Assembly (NCBI GenBank): GCA_032622095.1
Contig: CP136066.1
Coordinates: forward strand, 49,140,911-49,204,910
Direction: 5' to 3'
DNA from: Siphonodentalium dalli
Lineage: Eukaryota > Mollusca > Scaphopoda > Gadilida > Siphonodentaliidae
DNA: 64,000 nt
The notes beneath the pieces are model-generated. The model saw only the letters and a list, made by a program, of their open reading frames with translations, did no database searches and was not told where the DNA came from. Shown here in pieces: positions 10,483-21,345 of the stretch (the stretch's first letter is position 1; each line of letters starts with the position of its first letter). The position numbers and the translations under genes are program-made.

Positions 10483-11960
10483 TAAGTTTTTTTTACCCCT
10501 TCCGCCTACAACCCATTTGTGAAATTTTGAATGTGGTCATGCATGTTACAGTACAAGACACGATGAAAATGATGATGGATATGATCTAGACATTGATTAT
10601 TTTTTCTCTCTCCGTCTGTCTGCGAGAAGTTCACGTTCTTGATGTTCTCGTTGCTGTAATACTTTTTGGAGCTCTGCACGTTCAGCTTAATTGCACTTCT
10701 GCTATCAGACTCTGACTGTTTATTATGAGCTCCGCAACAAATCAGTCAACAACAAATCAGTTGACTATTTACCAGTTGCATATTTACACAAACATGTTTT
10801 CACAACAATTCAAACTCAGTGGACTCATGCTGATACCAATCACTGACCATTCATCACCACGTGTCTGTTTATACAACGATATGAAGGGATCACACGCGCG
10901 TGTTTATACAAACAGTTGATTACCGATAAGGCATGCACACGATATGTTTATTGTTCAACCTCCACAATGGGAGAGCCTCGGTATATACAATATAATACAT
11001 CAATATCAACGAGATGAGAGCAAATAGCATGAGGGGTGACTGAGGACAGTGGTGGAGAGAGTGGGGGAGAGAATGAGATATATATATAGAGAGAAAGATG
11101 TAGGGAGACAGATAGAAATATTTAGCTAGGGCATCGAGAGAGTTTAAGTAGCAAGAAGTTCCAGAACTGGACGCTATAGCAATCGTGGACCGGATGAATG
11201 TGATGTATGGCATCAAATGTATTGTTTTTGCTGAATCATTTCACTGGCACACATTAGAAACATAGCCGTCGAGTGAACAATAGAGTCTGCACAGTAATGT
11301 GGTAATTGTCCCACTATATCGATGTTTGCGCTTCCTAATACTAGCGCCATCATGTCCTCGGGTTGCAAGTTGTCCAGATACATATAAACACGAATCCCGT
11401 ACGTAATAATTGAGTATCCACTCCCAGTATGTGTTGCGTATGGCAATCAAAGTATGCGAACAACAAGAAAACATGATGTGTTCTAAAGCCAGAACATCAC
11501 CGAAATGCTTAGAGTTATACCGTGTGATAAGAAATCATAATTATATATATGTCCAATTTGAATTCATAAATATAATTTAGAACTGGAAAGTAAAAATTCA
11601 AGCTTGAGTTTACGGGGTCCGTTAGGCCTGTTCCAAACGTTGGATTTTTGTCGACTCGAATCTAATTGTATTAAATCCGTCGGTGATGCGACTGCGGTCA
11701 ATTTTGTTTCAGACGGACGCATCTTCGTCGCGTCGAATATAATGCATCGGTCGATCTATTTAAAGGTGCACTACCGGTTACCGTCACAAAATGGTCATCC
11801 GTAGATATAGAGGCCCATATACCGGTATATTATACATATATTATCATATATACCAAGATGCAGTATAAATTATGTATATGTATATGCGCGATGGTAGCGC
11901 GAATATATGTGCACGTGTATATGAGGATGTATAATTATAGTACATATATAGTTATTATTA
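10483..11960. other. Left-only segment of the giant element, no intact gene
   Basis: This 1.48 kb has no counterpart in the right arm. Minus-strand ORFs between 10920 and 11474 (69-98 residues, in two frames) could be debris of the ORF family found at 16572-17004, because the opposite strand near 11,400 yields an I-P-Y-V-I word after Y-I, but the match is too weak to call. An AT-rich, short-palindrome stretch (ATATACCGGTATAT, TATATGTATATG) fills 11,800-11,960. Confidence 0.35.
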
Positions 11961-12552
11961 TCTCATATATATTTTGAAGACCTCTGTTTGTTTGTCTGTA
12001 TGTATGTTTGTCTGTCATTAATACAAATCTACGATTCTCGACCGATCGGGACGAAACTTGGTACGTGTGTGTAGTTTGACCAGGCGGTCAACGTTGTCGT
12101 ATTGGCGAGCCCGTGCGGCGCCCGCTTCGCGCATGCGCAGACGAGATCTTGGAAACGGGTGGAGCTATCGACTTGAAATTTGCTATGTGAATGTATTTTG
12201 CCCCGGATACGAATTTTATCGGGTCGCCGAGCCCGTGCGACGCCAGCTTCGCGCATGCGCAGACGAGATCTCGGAAACAGGTGGAGCTATCGACTTGAAA
12301 TTTGGTATGAGAATGTATCTTGCCCCGGATACGAATTTTATCGGGTCGCCGAGCCCGTGCGACGCCAGCTTCGCACATGCGTAGACCAGATCTCGGAAAC
12401 GGGTAGAGCTATCGACTTGAAATTTCGGGTTGGGTAGAGCTATCGACTTGAAATTTGGTTTTTGAATAGCCGGACAACGTCGGGCTGGGTAGAGCTATCG
12501 ACTTGAAATTTGGTTTTTGAATAGCCCGGACAACGTCGGGCTCATCGGCTAG
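11961..12552 (+). mobile_element. Helitron-like non-autonomous element 1
   Basis: Starts TCTCATATATATTTTGA after an A and ends with CTAG (12549-12552) before a T, as Helitrons insert between A and T. Six bases before CTAG lies a hairpin, AGCCCG (12523-12528) pairing with CGGGCT (12537-12542). The hairpin region is duplicated (12463-12487). Inside are three ~122-bp tandem copies with the palindrome GCGCATGCGC (12129, 12251; third diverged at ~12373). No Rep/helicase. GC content is clearly higher than the surroundings. ORFs here (75-108 residues) are repeat translations. Confidence 0.6.
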
Positions 12553-13308
12553 TCTACTATATATTTTGAGAACTACGTATATTTTGTGTGTGTGTGTGTG
12601 TATATTTGTCCTCTATAGACTCGAAAACGGCTGGCTCGATTGAGCTCAAACTTCATATCTAAGGGTAAAATACCACGGTAATGGTCGTCGCGGCGTTTTG
12701 GAGAAGCTCCGACCACCCGTTATTCACTCCCAGTCACAAAAACGGATCTGCGGGGTTAATCGGGTTGATAGTTAAAGAGCGTTCCTATCCGCAGTGTCGT
12801 TGATAAAGAGCGTATGTGCGTAATGTGATTCTTATGTCTGTACACGGGCGTCAGCGTCGGTATACAGACATGAGCGTGTTGTGTGATTCTTACGTACTTA
12901 GGGCTTCCTAGGAAAGGGGATCGGGTCAGTTTTTCCGCCCTAGGTGATCTTCACCTTGAAACGGGTACCCAAAATGATATATATGTGATCTTCACCTTGA
13001 AACGGGTACCCACAAATTATATATATGTGTGTGTAAAATTGAAAATAAAAAAATTAAATTAAAAAATAAAAAAGGCACAATTAACTCATTGAAAAAAAAA
13101 AAAAAATTAAATTAAAAATTAATTAAAAAAGCCAGTAAATTAAAAAGGCACAATTTACTCATTGAAAAAAAATAAATTAAATTAAAAAATTAATTACAAA
13201 ATTAAATTACAAAATTAATTAAAAAATTAATTAAAAAAGCCAGTAATTAAAAAAAATAAAATATTCTTGTTTCTGACGATTGCCGCCAGTGGCGGGCTAA
13301 TCCGCTAG
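12553..13308 (+). mobile_element. Helitron-like non-autonomous element 2, head to tail
   Basis: Begins TCTACTATATATTTTGA directly after the CTAG of element 1 and ends with its own CTAG (13305-13308), preceded by a hairpin CCGCC-AGT-GGCGG (about 13283-13295). Within it are a (TG)n run at 12585-12602, a duplicated GTGATTCTTA segment (12,815-12,895), a doubled TGATCTTCACCTTGAAACGG phrase (12,945-13,010) and an A-rich tandem (13,040-13,260). Confidence 0.55.
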
Positions 13309-15118
13309 TCTCCTATATATTTTGACCATGCAGCCCCTTCCAAATTTTCGCACATTGGGCTGAAGTCGTGCATGGGGTGTCAAAATAGCACTTTTCGTTA
13401 CTAAATCGGCTGCGTAGCCAGAACCATGATGGCCACCCGGGAATCATTGTATTTTCGTGCGGTGCCACCCAGCAGGCATCTACAGAAAAGTCACGCGACC
13501 ACACAGCCCCTCCCAAATTTTCGAAAATTGGGCTGAAGTCGTGCATGGGGTGTCAAAATAGCACTTTTCTTTACTAAATCGGCTGCGTAGCCAGAGTCAT
13601 GGTGGCCACCTGGGAATCCTTGTATTTTCGTGCGGTGCCACCCAGCGTGCATCTATAGGAAAGTCACGCGACCACGCAGCCCCTCCCAAATGTTCGAAAT
13701 TTGGGCTGAAGTCGTGAATGGAGCTAAACTTGCACTTTTTGTTCCTAAATCGGCTGCGTAGCCAGAACCATGGTGGCCAACCGGGAATCCTTGTATTTTC
13801 GTGCGGTGCCACCCAGCGGGCATCTATAGGAAAGTCACGCGACCATGCATCCCCTTCCAATTTTTCGAAAATTGGGCTGAAGTCGTGCATGGGGTGTCAA
13901 AATAGCACTGTTCGTTACTAAATCCGCTGCGTAGCCAGAGTCATGTTGGCCGCCCGGGAATCCTTGTATTTTCGTGCGGTGCCACCTGGGGTGTCAAAAT
14001 AGCACTTCTCGTTACTAAATCGGCTGCGTAGCCAGAGTCATGGTGGCCACATGGGAATCCTTGTATTTTCGTGCGGTGCCACCCAGCGGGCATCTATAGC
14101 AAAGTCAAGCGACCATGCAGCCCCTTCCAAATTTTAGACAATTGGGCTGAAGTCGTGCACGGGGTGTCAAAATAGCACTTTTCGTTACTAAATCGGCTGC
14201 GTAGCCAGAGTCATGGTGGCCACCCGGGAATCCTTGTATTTTCGTGCGGTGCCACCCAGCGGGCATCTATAGGAAAGTCACGCGACCACGCAGCCCCTAA
14301 GTCGTGCATGGAGCTCAAAATTGCACTTTTTATTCCCAGTTCCCAGTTCTCAGTTCCCTATTCTCAGATAATATTTCATTTATCATTTTTGTGACCAGAA
14401 CCATGGCGGGAATCCTTGCATTTTCGTGCGGTGCCACCCAGCGGGCATCTATTGGACAGGGACGCGACTATATAGCCCCTTCCACATTTTCGAAAATTGG
14501 GCTGAAGTCGTGCATGGTGTGTCAAAATTGCACTTTTTGTTACTAAATCGGCTGCGTAGCCAGAACCATGGCGGCCACCCGGGAATTGTTGCATTTTCGT
14601 GCGGTGCCACCCAGCAGGCATCTATTGGACAGGGAGGCGCCCATATAGCCCCTTCCCATTTTTCGCAAATTGGGCTGAAGTCGTGCATGGAGCTCAAAAT
14701 AGCACTTTTTGTTACTAAATCGGCTGCGTAGCCAGAACCATGGCGGCCACCCGGCAAACCTTTCATTTTCGTGCAATTCCACCCAGCGGGCATCTATATG
14801 ACAGGGACGCGGCCATATAGCTCCTTCCAGTTTTTCGAAAATTGGGCTGAAGTCGTGCATGGAGCTCAAAATCGTACTTTTTGTTACTAAATCGGCTGCG
14901 TAGCCAGAACCATGGCGGCCACCCGGGAATTCTTGCATTTTCGTGCGGTGCCACCCAGCGCGCATCTATAGGACAGGGACGCGGCCATATAGCTCCTTCC
15001 AGGTTTTCGAAAATTGGGCTGAAGTCGTTCTTGGAGCTCAAAATCGCACTTTTTGTTACTAAATCGGCTGCGTAGCCAGAACCATGGCGGCCACCCGGGA
15101 ATCCTTTAATTTTCGTGT
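13309..15118 (-). repeat. 173-bp satellite, left array (~10 units)
   Basis: The unit includes GGGCTGAAGTCGTGCATGG, CACTTTTCGTTACTAAATCGG, CTGCGTAGCCAGA and TTTTCGTGCGGTGCCACCCAG. The array starts right after TCTCCTATATATTTTGA (13309-13325), a third copy of the Helitron-like 5' end, so the satellite may be carried by a truncated Helitron. A foreign TTCCCAGTTC stretch interrupts it near 14,330-14,390. Minus-strand ORFs up to 233 residues (14763-15464) are satellite translations running into the arm. Confidence 0.8.
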
Positions 15119-16435
15119 GGTCCCAATTATTCAAGATGGATGCCAAAATTGCGGCCAAAACATGGAAATGTTTGGTTTTGTCCTTATTTTTGTTTAAATA
15201 CTTTACAATTTTCCAGATAATATAAGAGAAGATATCAACAATGTGTTGATTATTCGATGGAATAACCTCTGTGAAAGAGTCATGCACACTAAATGCGAAG
15301 TAGTATAGTTTGTTCTGGTACAAATGTGAGGTAGAATATGTGCTATGTAAAATGAGCAAAATTATTCTAAGACAGGGGTTCATTCTGTAAATGCTTAGAA
15401 ACGAACCATGAATGGTTCTGATGTCTTCAATTATATTTGTGACACTACTACATGGTTGGATCAATTGAATACAAATTTGAATATCGAGATCTTAACAAAT
15501 AAAAAATCAATTTAGTAGTGGATTTACCACGAAATTAGGAAACACCAAATGACAAAACCCATAATCGTCAAACTCAATTTGGTTCTCAAAATAGGAACAT
15601 ATGTATGGTATTCTGCAACACATCTTCATCATCGGGCCTCGTATTCAAATTACCAATAATTTGAAAATACACTTTGTTTTTAATAAACTGTATTTAACAA
15701 TTCACTTCTCACAACCACATCTGCACAACTTCGTACACGGAAGTTTGCTTCTTGGACATTTGCACCTGGAACAAACCGATTTGCAAACACATTTAATCAA
15801 CTCTGTGCACTCTCTAGCTGCTTCTGGGTTGTCATCCAAACAGTAACAAAAGAACCGCCAATCAATTTCCATCCAAAGACGTCAGGTGCTGGAAACTTTA
15901 CATGTGCTATGGGGCTTACTAGTACAGTCCAGATACTAGCCTGATATATATATGTTGAACTGTGCTGAACATTTCATGTCTTGCTTCATTAACTAAGGTC
16001 AGCTTCACAGATTTGTCATAAACAATCACAACGAAATGCTAAATACTCTCAAACAGTGGCGATGAAACATCAAGAACCACACACGGATTCCTCGTATTGG
16101 CATCAAGCATTCTGTGAGCTAAGCTTTCCAAGCATCCCAAAATTGCGCTTACCCTTACCAAGGAAAAAGGGAGTTGAGTCGCATCCTGATATCGGGTGGA
16201 ATATTGGAAGTATAGTTGAATTTTTGTTAGCCCATTGAATTGCACGTATCAACTATGACACTATGTTGTATGTAACATGGGGTTTAGACTTCTCGAAAGA
16301 CAAAGAGTTTCAAATGTTTGCATTGAAAAAGCATAGCATACAGATGTCCCAACATGACCACGATAATATATGTGTTAACAGTGTGAACAATAATCGAAGA
16401 ATTATCGGTTTGTAGCATATGAAATATATGTTCTT
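15119..16435 (+). repeat. Left arm of the central palindrome
   Basis: Diverged reverse-complement match, block by block, to the right arm: 15119-15475 with about 19725-20105, 15600-15690 with 18800-18895, 15660-15875 with 18335-18560, 15883-16090 with 17380-17600, 16090-16330 with 17105-17380, and 16335-16435 with 17005-17107. Identity looks like roughly 75-85 percent by eye. No convincing gene; the 60-81 residue ORFs have mirror-image counterparts that are broken. Confidence 0.75.
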
Positions 16436-16571
16436 CTCACACGAAAACCAGTGGTTCCCCCATTTATATCGAAAGTGGGCGAAAGCAGGGGCGGTAATAA
16501 ATGTGACATCCTAAGCTGCATGAAGGTCCCATCCGATTCAAACTATAATATACACTGCAGAGCCAAATCCA

Positions 16572-17004
16572 AAGGTCGAGTGTAAGGTGTTCGACGGGGG
16601 TGCCCTGATACACTTACTGAGACCTGAAGTCGGGCATACCTTCTCAATGTATATCAGCACAACGTTTATTCCATATGTTATGATGCAGCTCCCAGATAGT
16701 AGAAGAATTGACTTGGTTTTGGACAGGTAAATATAGGTTAGTATCAAAACAGGAACATGAGAGAAACGTGGTTGTGGCATTCGATGTAAGGTGGGGGCTT
16801 ACCACACAAATTCCACCGAATTGGAATGACTTTCTAAGAAACACTACCAACAAGCAAGTATTGTTTGCATTGGTCAATGAATGTCTCTTTAAATTGGAAA
16901 CCCTACCAAGGAAAACCATCTTCACAACGGAGGATGATAACGCGGTCCTAATTTGGAACCTATTCTCTTTGGATGCACATATGAAGAAGCTGACAGTAGA
17001 TTAG
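16572..17004 (+). pseudogene. Broken ORF of a repeat-associated family at the palindrome centre
   Basis: In the first frame (codons from 16572) one reads V-F-D-G-G-A-L-I-H-L-L, then T-F-S-M-Y-I, F-I-P-Y-V and R-R-I-D-L-V-L-D, then V-S-I-K and E-K-R-G. Stops interrupt at 16728, 16734 and 16758. Near 16797 the frame shifts by one and continues Q-I-P-P-N-W-N-D-F-L-R, N-K and L-F to a stop at 17002-17004. From memory these motifs mark an uncharacterised protein family that occurs as many dispersed ORFs in cnidarian and molluscan genomes, usually continuing to an H-E-E-A-D-T-R motif, which is missing here. At least three stops and a frameshift make it non-functional. The 98-residue ORF starting at 16708 joins an out-of-frame start to the second part. 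It is the only non-repeated stretch between the two arms. Confidence 0.5.
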
Positions 17005-17604
17005 TCGGACATATATCTCATATGCTACAAACTCATTATTTATCGATTATTGTTCAAGGATATTTACAAGGATATTATCGTGATTCTAGTGTGACATCTG
17101 CATGCTAAGCTACTACTCCAATGCAAATATTTGGAACTGTGTCTTTCGACAAGTCTAAGTCCCATGTTATCCGCAACATAGTTGATATGTACAATTCAAT
17201 TGGGCTCAGAAAATTCAACTGTGCTTCCAATATTCCATCATTTCCATGTGATATCAGGATGCGACTCAACTTCCTTTTTCTTTGGTAATGGTAAGCGCAC
17301 ATTGTGGGATGCTTGAAAAGCTTACCCAGAGCTAACAGAATGCTTGATGTCAATTACGAGGAATCCTTTTGTGGTACTTGGTGTTCCATCACCACTATTT
17401 GAGTGTATTTAGCATTTCGTCGTGATTGTTTATGACAAATCTGCGAACCTGACCTCAGTTATATAATGAAGATAGACATGAAATGTTCAGCAAAGGCCGT
17501 GCACATGAACAGTTACCACCAAAGAAATTGTGCTACTAGTATACATCAGGCTGGTATATGGACTGTAAGCCCCATAATAGATGCAAAGTTTCCAGCACTA
17601 GACT

Positions 17605-18328
17605 CACTGGAGGGAAACTGTTTCACAAGAATCGATTCTATCGCCTTTTCGGTTTTGTCTCTATCGAACTAAGGCCCGACTCTTTCGCAATTAAACACAA
17701 CTGTTTTCAAAGTTTTGACCGCCATTTATACACTAAATATCAAAACAGAACTATGTTCTAAACAAATATCCGTAGATTAGGTCTTTGCTCGTGCTTATTG
17801 ATGATAATAATGCGAAATCAGCTATTTTTGTGCACACTTTGAGGCATAATGCGTTTTTGTGCATTTCCTATGTAAATTAAGCAGCAATTTAATGATAAGT
17901 TTATCGACCTTGATACTTTTAGTTGGCTGGAACATGTCTCATTATGTGATCGAACACCAGGACATTATAATAACCTATAATGTTCGATCATAAAACCTAA
18001 CAAGTTCCAGCCCAATTTAAATGTGATGAGGCTGAAAGGCTGAGCATCAAACTGTTGCTTAATTATCGTGGGAAATACACACAAATGCACGTCTCTAAAT
18101 GTGCACCACAAGCAGCTATTGCATTGCTATCACCAATAAGCACGCACAGAGACCTAATCTGTCGGTTGTTATTGGAGAATACTTTCTGTATTGATATTCA
18201 GTGTATACACAGCCTATCAAAACTTTGAATATTTTTTAACAAACCGCGAAAGAGTCGGAACTTAATTGATAGAGACGAAACCGGAAGGGTGATAGAATCG
18301 ATTCTGGTGAAACAGTTCCCCCCCAGTG
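17605..18328. mobile_element. 724-bp palindromic element inside the right core arm
   Basis: Left end CACTGGAGGGAAACTG and reversed right end CACTGGGGGGGAACTG continue as matching arms (TTTCAC-AGAATCGATTCTATC) and run to a centre near 17,968, where TGATCGAACA faces TGTTCGATCA. The left core arm lacks it: at 15,875-15,885 the sequence runs straight through. No clear target duplication was found, so the superfamily is open. No ORF of note. Confidence 0.65.
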
Positions 18329-18907
18329 TGATTACTTCGGGTGAAAATTTATTGACGATTCTTTTGTTCTTGTATGGTTGACAACCCCAGAAGTGACTAG
18401 AGTGTGCACCGAATTGATTAAATTTGTTTGAAATCGGTTTCTTCCAGGTGCAAATGTTCAAAAAGCAAACTTCCATGTACGGAGTTGTGCAGATGTGGTT
18501 ATGAGTAGTGAATTGTTCAATTCAGTTTATTAAAACAAAGTATATTTTCAAATTTACTGATCCCATCTTCCCACCACATGGCCCCCTGGAGTATATCTCA
18601 GCAACAATATAACACTCAAAAGTATACATATGCATATATATTATTGAATCTGCGCTATTCGCATGATTGTGTTTCATGTTCTGTTGCTGAAATAATTGAG
18701 GACACTATATGATACAAGGAAATAATATTATTTCTTACTCCGAACTCAACTATACTTTCCGGTATACGCTTCAATCATTTTGTGTATAATTGGACATACA
18801 ACACTGAATTTAAGTATTGGTAAATTGAATACGAGGCCTCATGATGAAGATATGTTGCAGAATACCTTCCATATGTTCTTGTTTTTGAGAACTAAATTGA
18901 GTTTGAT

Positions 18908-20388
18908 GAGTATGGGGTCTGTCATTTAGTGTTTCCTAATTTCGTGGTAAATCCTCACTAAACTATTTTTTTATTTGTAAACATCTCGACATACAAATTT
19001 TTATTCAATTGATCCAACCATATAGTAGTGTCGCAAATAGAATTGATGACATCAGGGTCATTCATGGTTGGTTATTAAGCATTTACAGAAAGAAACACAG
19101 TCTGAGAATAATTTCATTTATTATATATAGCACATATTCTACCTCATATTTCTACCAGAACGAACAATACTACTTCACCTTTAATGTGCATAACTCTTCC
19201 ACAGAAGTTATTCCATCGAATAATGAACACATAGTTGATATCTCTCTTATATTATCTCGAAAATTGTAAAGTATATTTTTTTTAAATAAGGAAAAAACCC
19301 AATTTCTCATGTTTTGGCCGCCATTTTGGCATCCATCTTGAATAAATGTGGCCATTTTTCAACTAAAAGTCGCGGTTGTCATTCTATGAACACCAATAAT
19401 AGATAGTGTCGAGGAATTCGTTATGTTTACCATATCAAATCAAGAAGCAAATCTATTAGGTGTGCCACCGCCAAACCGGCGGCCATCTTGGACGCCATCT
19501 TGAATTTTCGGCTCTACGTCGGTCGAAAAGTTGGTTCTTGAAAAATTCCTAGACTAGAGATGCTGTCCTACAAGATACTAAAACATGGCGCTTTTATCCG
19601 ACTTGTATCGATCCGAGCATTTTTTGTCACTAACTACCTACACTGAGTATGGGGTCTGTCATTTAGTGTTTCCTAATTTCGTGGTAAATCCACTACTAAA
19701 TTGATTTTTTATTTGTAAACATCTCGACATACAAATTTTTATTCAATTGATCCAACCATATAGTGGTGTCGCAAATAGAATTGAAGACATCAGGGTCATT
19801 CACGGTTGGTTATTAAGCATTTACAGAATGAAACACAGTCTGAGAATAATTTCATTTATTTTATATAGCACATATTCTACCTCACATTTCTACCAGAACG
19901 AACAATACTACTTCACCTTTAATGTGCATAACTCTTCCACAGAAGTTATTCCATCGAATAATGAACACATAGTTGATATCTCTCTTACATATTATCTCGA
20001 AAATTGTAAAATATTTTTTAAAACAATAAGGAAAAAAACTAAAATTCTCATGTTTTGGCCGCCATTTTGGCATCCATTTTGAATAATTGCGGCCATTTTT
20101 CAACTAAAAGTCGCGGTTGTCATTCTATGAACACTAATATTAGATAGTGTTGAGGAATTCGTTATGTTTACCATATCAAATCAAGAAGCAAATATATTAG
20201 GTGTGCCACCGTCAAACAGGCGGCCATCTTAGATGCCATCTTGAATTTTCGGCTCTACGTCGTTCGAAAAGTTGGTTCTTGAGAAAATTCCTAGACTAGA
20301 GATGCTGTCCTACAAGATACTAAAAAATGGCGCTTTTATCCGACTTGTATCGATCCGATCATTTTTTGTCACTAACCACCTACACTAT
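18908..20388 (+). repeat. Tandem duplication of ~737 bp
   Basis: GAGTATGGGGTCTGTC starts copy A at 18908 and copy B at 19645. Each copy carries the same small ORF (19009-19269; 19747-20082) and a GCGGCCATCTTGGA / CCGCCATTTTGG cluster. The duplicated ORF is also recognisable, inverted, in the left arm (minus strand, start at 15464). Confidence 0.85.
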
Positions 20389-21345
20389 GGGTGGCACCGC
20401 ACGAAATGCTATGATCCACGGTTCGCCGCCATGGTTCTGGCTACGCAGCCGATTTAGTAACAAAAAGTGCAATTTTGACACCCCATGCACGACTTCAGCC
20501 CAATTTTCGAAAATGTGGAAGGGGCTGCATGGTCGCGTCCCTTTCCTATAGATGCCCGCTGGGTGGCACCGCATGGAAATACAAGGATTCCCGGGTGGCC
20601 ACCACGACTCTGGCTACGCAGTCGATTTAGTAACGAAAAGTGCTATTTTGACACCCCATGCACGACTTCAGCCCAATTTTCGAAAATTTGGCAGGGGCTG
20701 CATGGTCGCGTGACTTTCCTATAGATGCCCGCTGGATGGCACCGCACGGAAATACAAGGATTCCCGGGTGGCCACCATGACTCTGGCTATGCAGCCAATT
20801 TAGTTACTAAAAGTGCTATTTTGACACCCCATGCACGACTTCAGCCCAATTTTCGAAAATTTGGCAGGGGCTGCATGGTCGCGTGACTTTGCTATAGATG
20901 CCCGCTGGGTGGCACCGCACGGAAATACAAGGATTCCCGGGTGGCCACCATGACTCTGGCTACGCAGCCGATTTAGTAACGAAAAGTGCTATTTTGACAC
21001 CCCATGCACGACTTCAGCCCAATTTTCGAAAATTTCGAAGGGGCTGCATGGTCGCGTTACTTTCCTATAGATGCCCGCTGGGTGGCACCGCACGGAAATA
21101 CAAGGATTCCCGGGTGGCCAACATGACTCTGGCTATGCAGCCGATTTAGTTACTAAAAGTGCTATTTTGACACCCCATGCACGACTTCAGCCCAATTTTC
21201 GAAAATTTGGCAGGAGCTGCATGGTCGCGTGACTTTCCTATAGATGCCCGCTGGGTGGCACCGAACGAAAATATAAGGATTCCCGGGTGGTCACCGTGGC
21301 TCTGGCTACGCAGCCGATTTAGTAACAAAAGTGCAATTTTAGGAG
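20389..21345 (+). repeat. 173-bp satellite, right array (~5.5 units)
   Basis: Word TGCTATTTTGACACC recurs at 20641, 20814, 20987 and 21160, a period of exactly 173 bp. Orientation is opposite to the left array at 13309-15118. The array ends at GGAGAATAGGGAACTGGGAA (about 21340), which matches in reverse the TTCCCAGTTCCC interruption in the left array. Confidence 0.85.

Larger units (their letters stand above)
17005..20388 (-). repeat. Right arm of the central palindrome
   Basis: Mirror counterpart of 15119-16435. It is longer because a 724-bp palindromic element is inserted (17605-18328) and because the outer ~737 bp is tandemly duplicated (18908-20388). Removing both brings it close to the left arm's length. 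Confidence 0.75.

Noticed and set aside
10920-11474. Minus-strand ORFs as a second copy of the central ORF family
   Set aside because: Only a short I-P-Y-like word could be matched and on the opposite strand; kept as a low-confidence note in the segment description.
12029-12437. R/A-rich ORFs of 75-108 residues
   Set aside because: They translate the 122-bp tandem copies inside the Helitron-like element on both strands.
14763-15464. 233-residue minus-strand ORF
   Set aside because: Begins in the core arm and runs through satellite units; the satellite part repeats the same W-F-W-L-R-S-R-F peptide as other units, so it is a translation of repeats.
16708-16797. Start of the 98-residue ORF as a genuine N terminus
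   Set aside because: This part is out of frame with the family motifs, which read in another frame here; only the portion after about 16,798 is meaningful.
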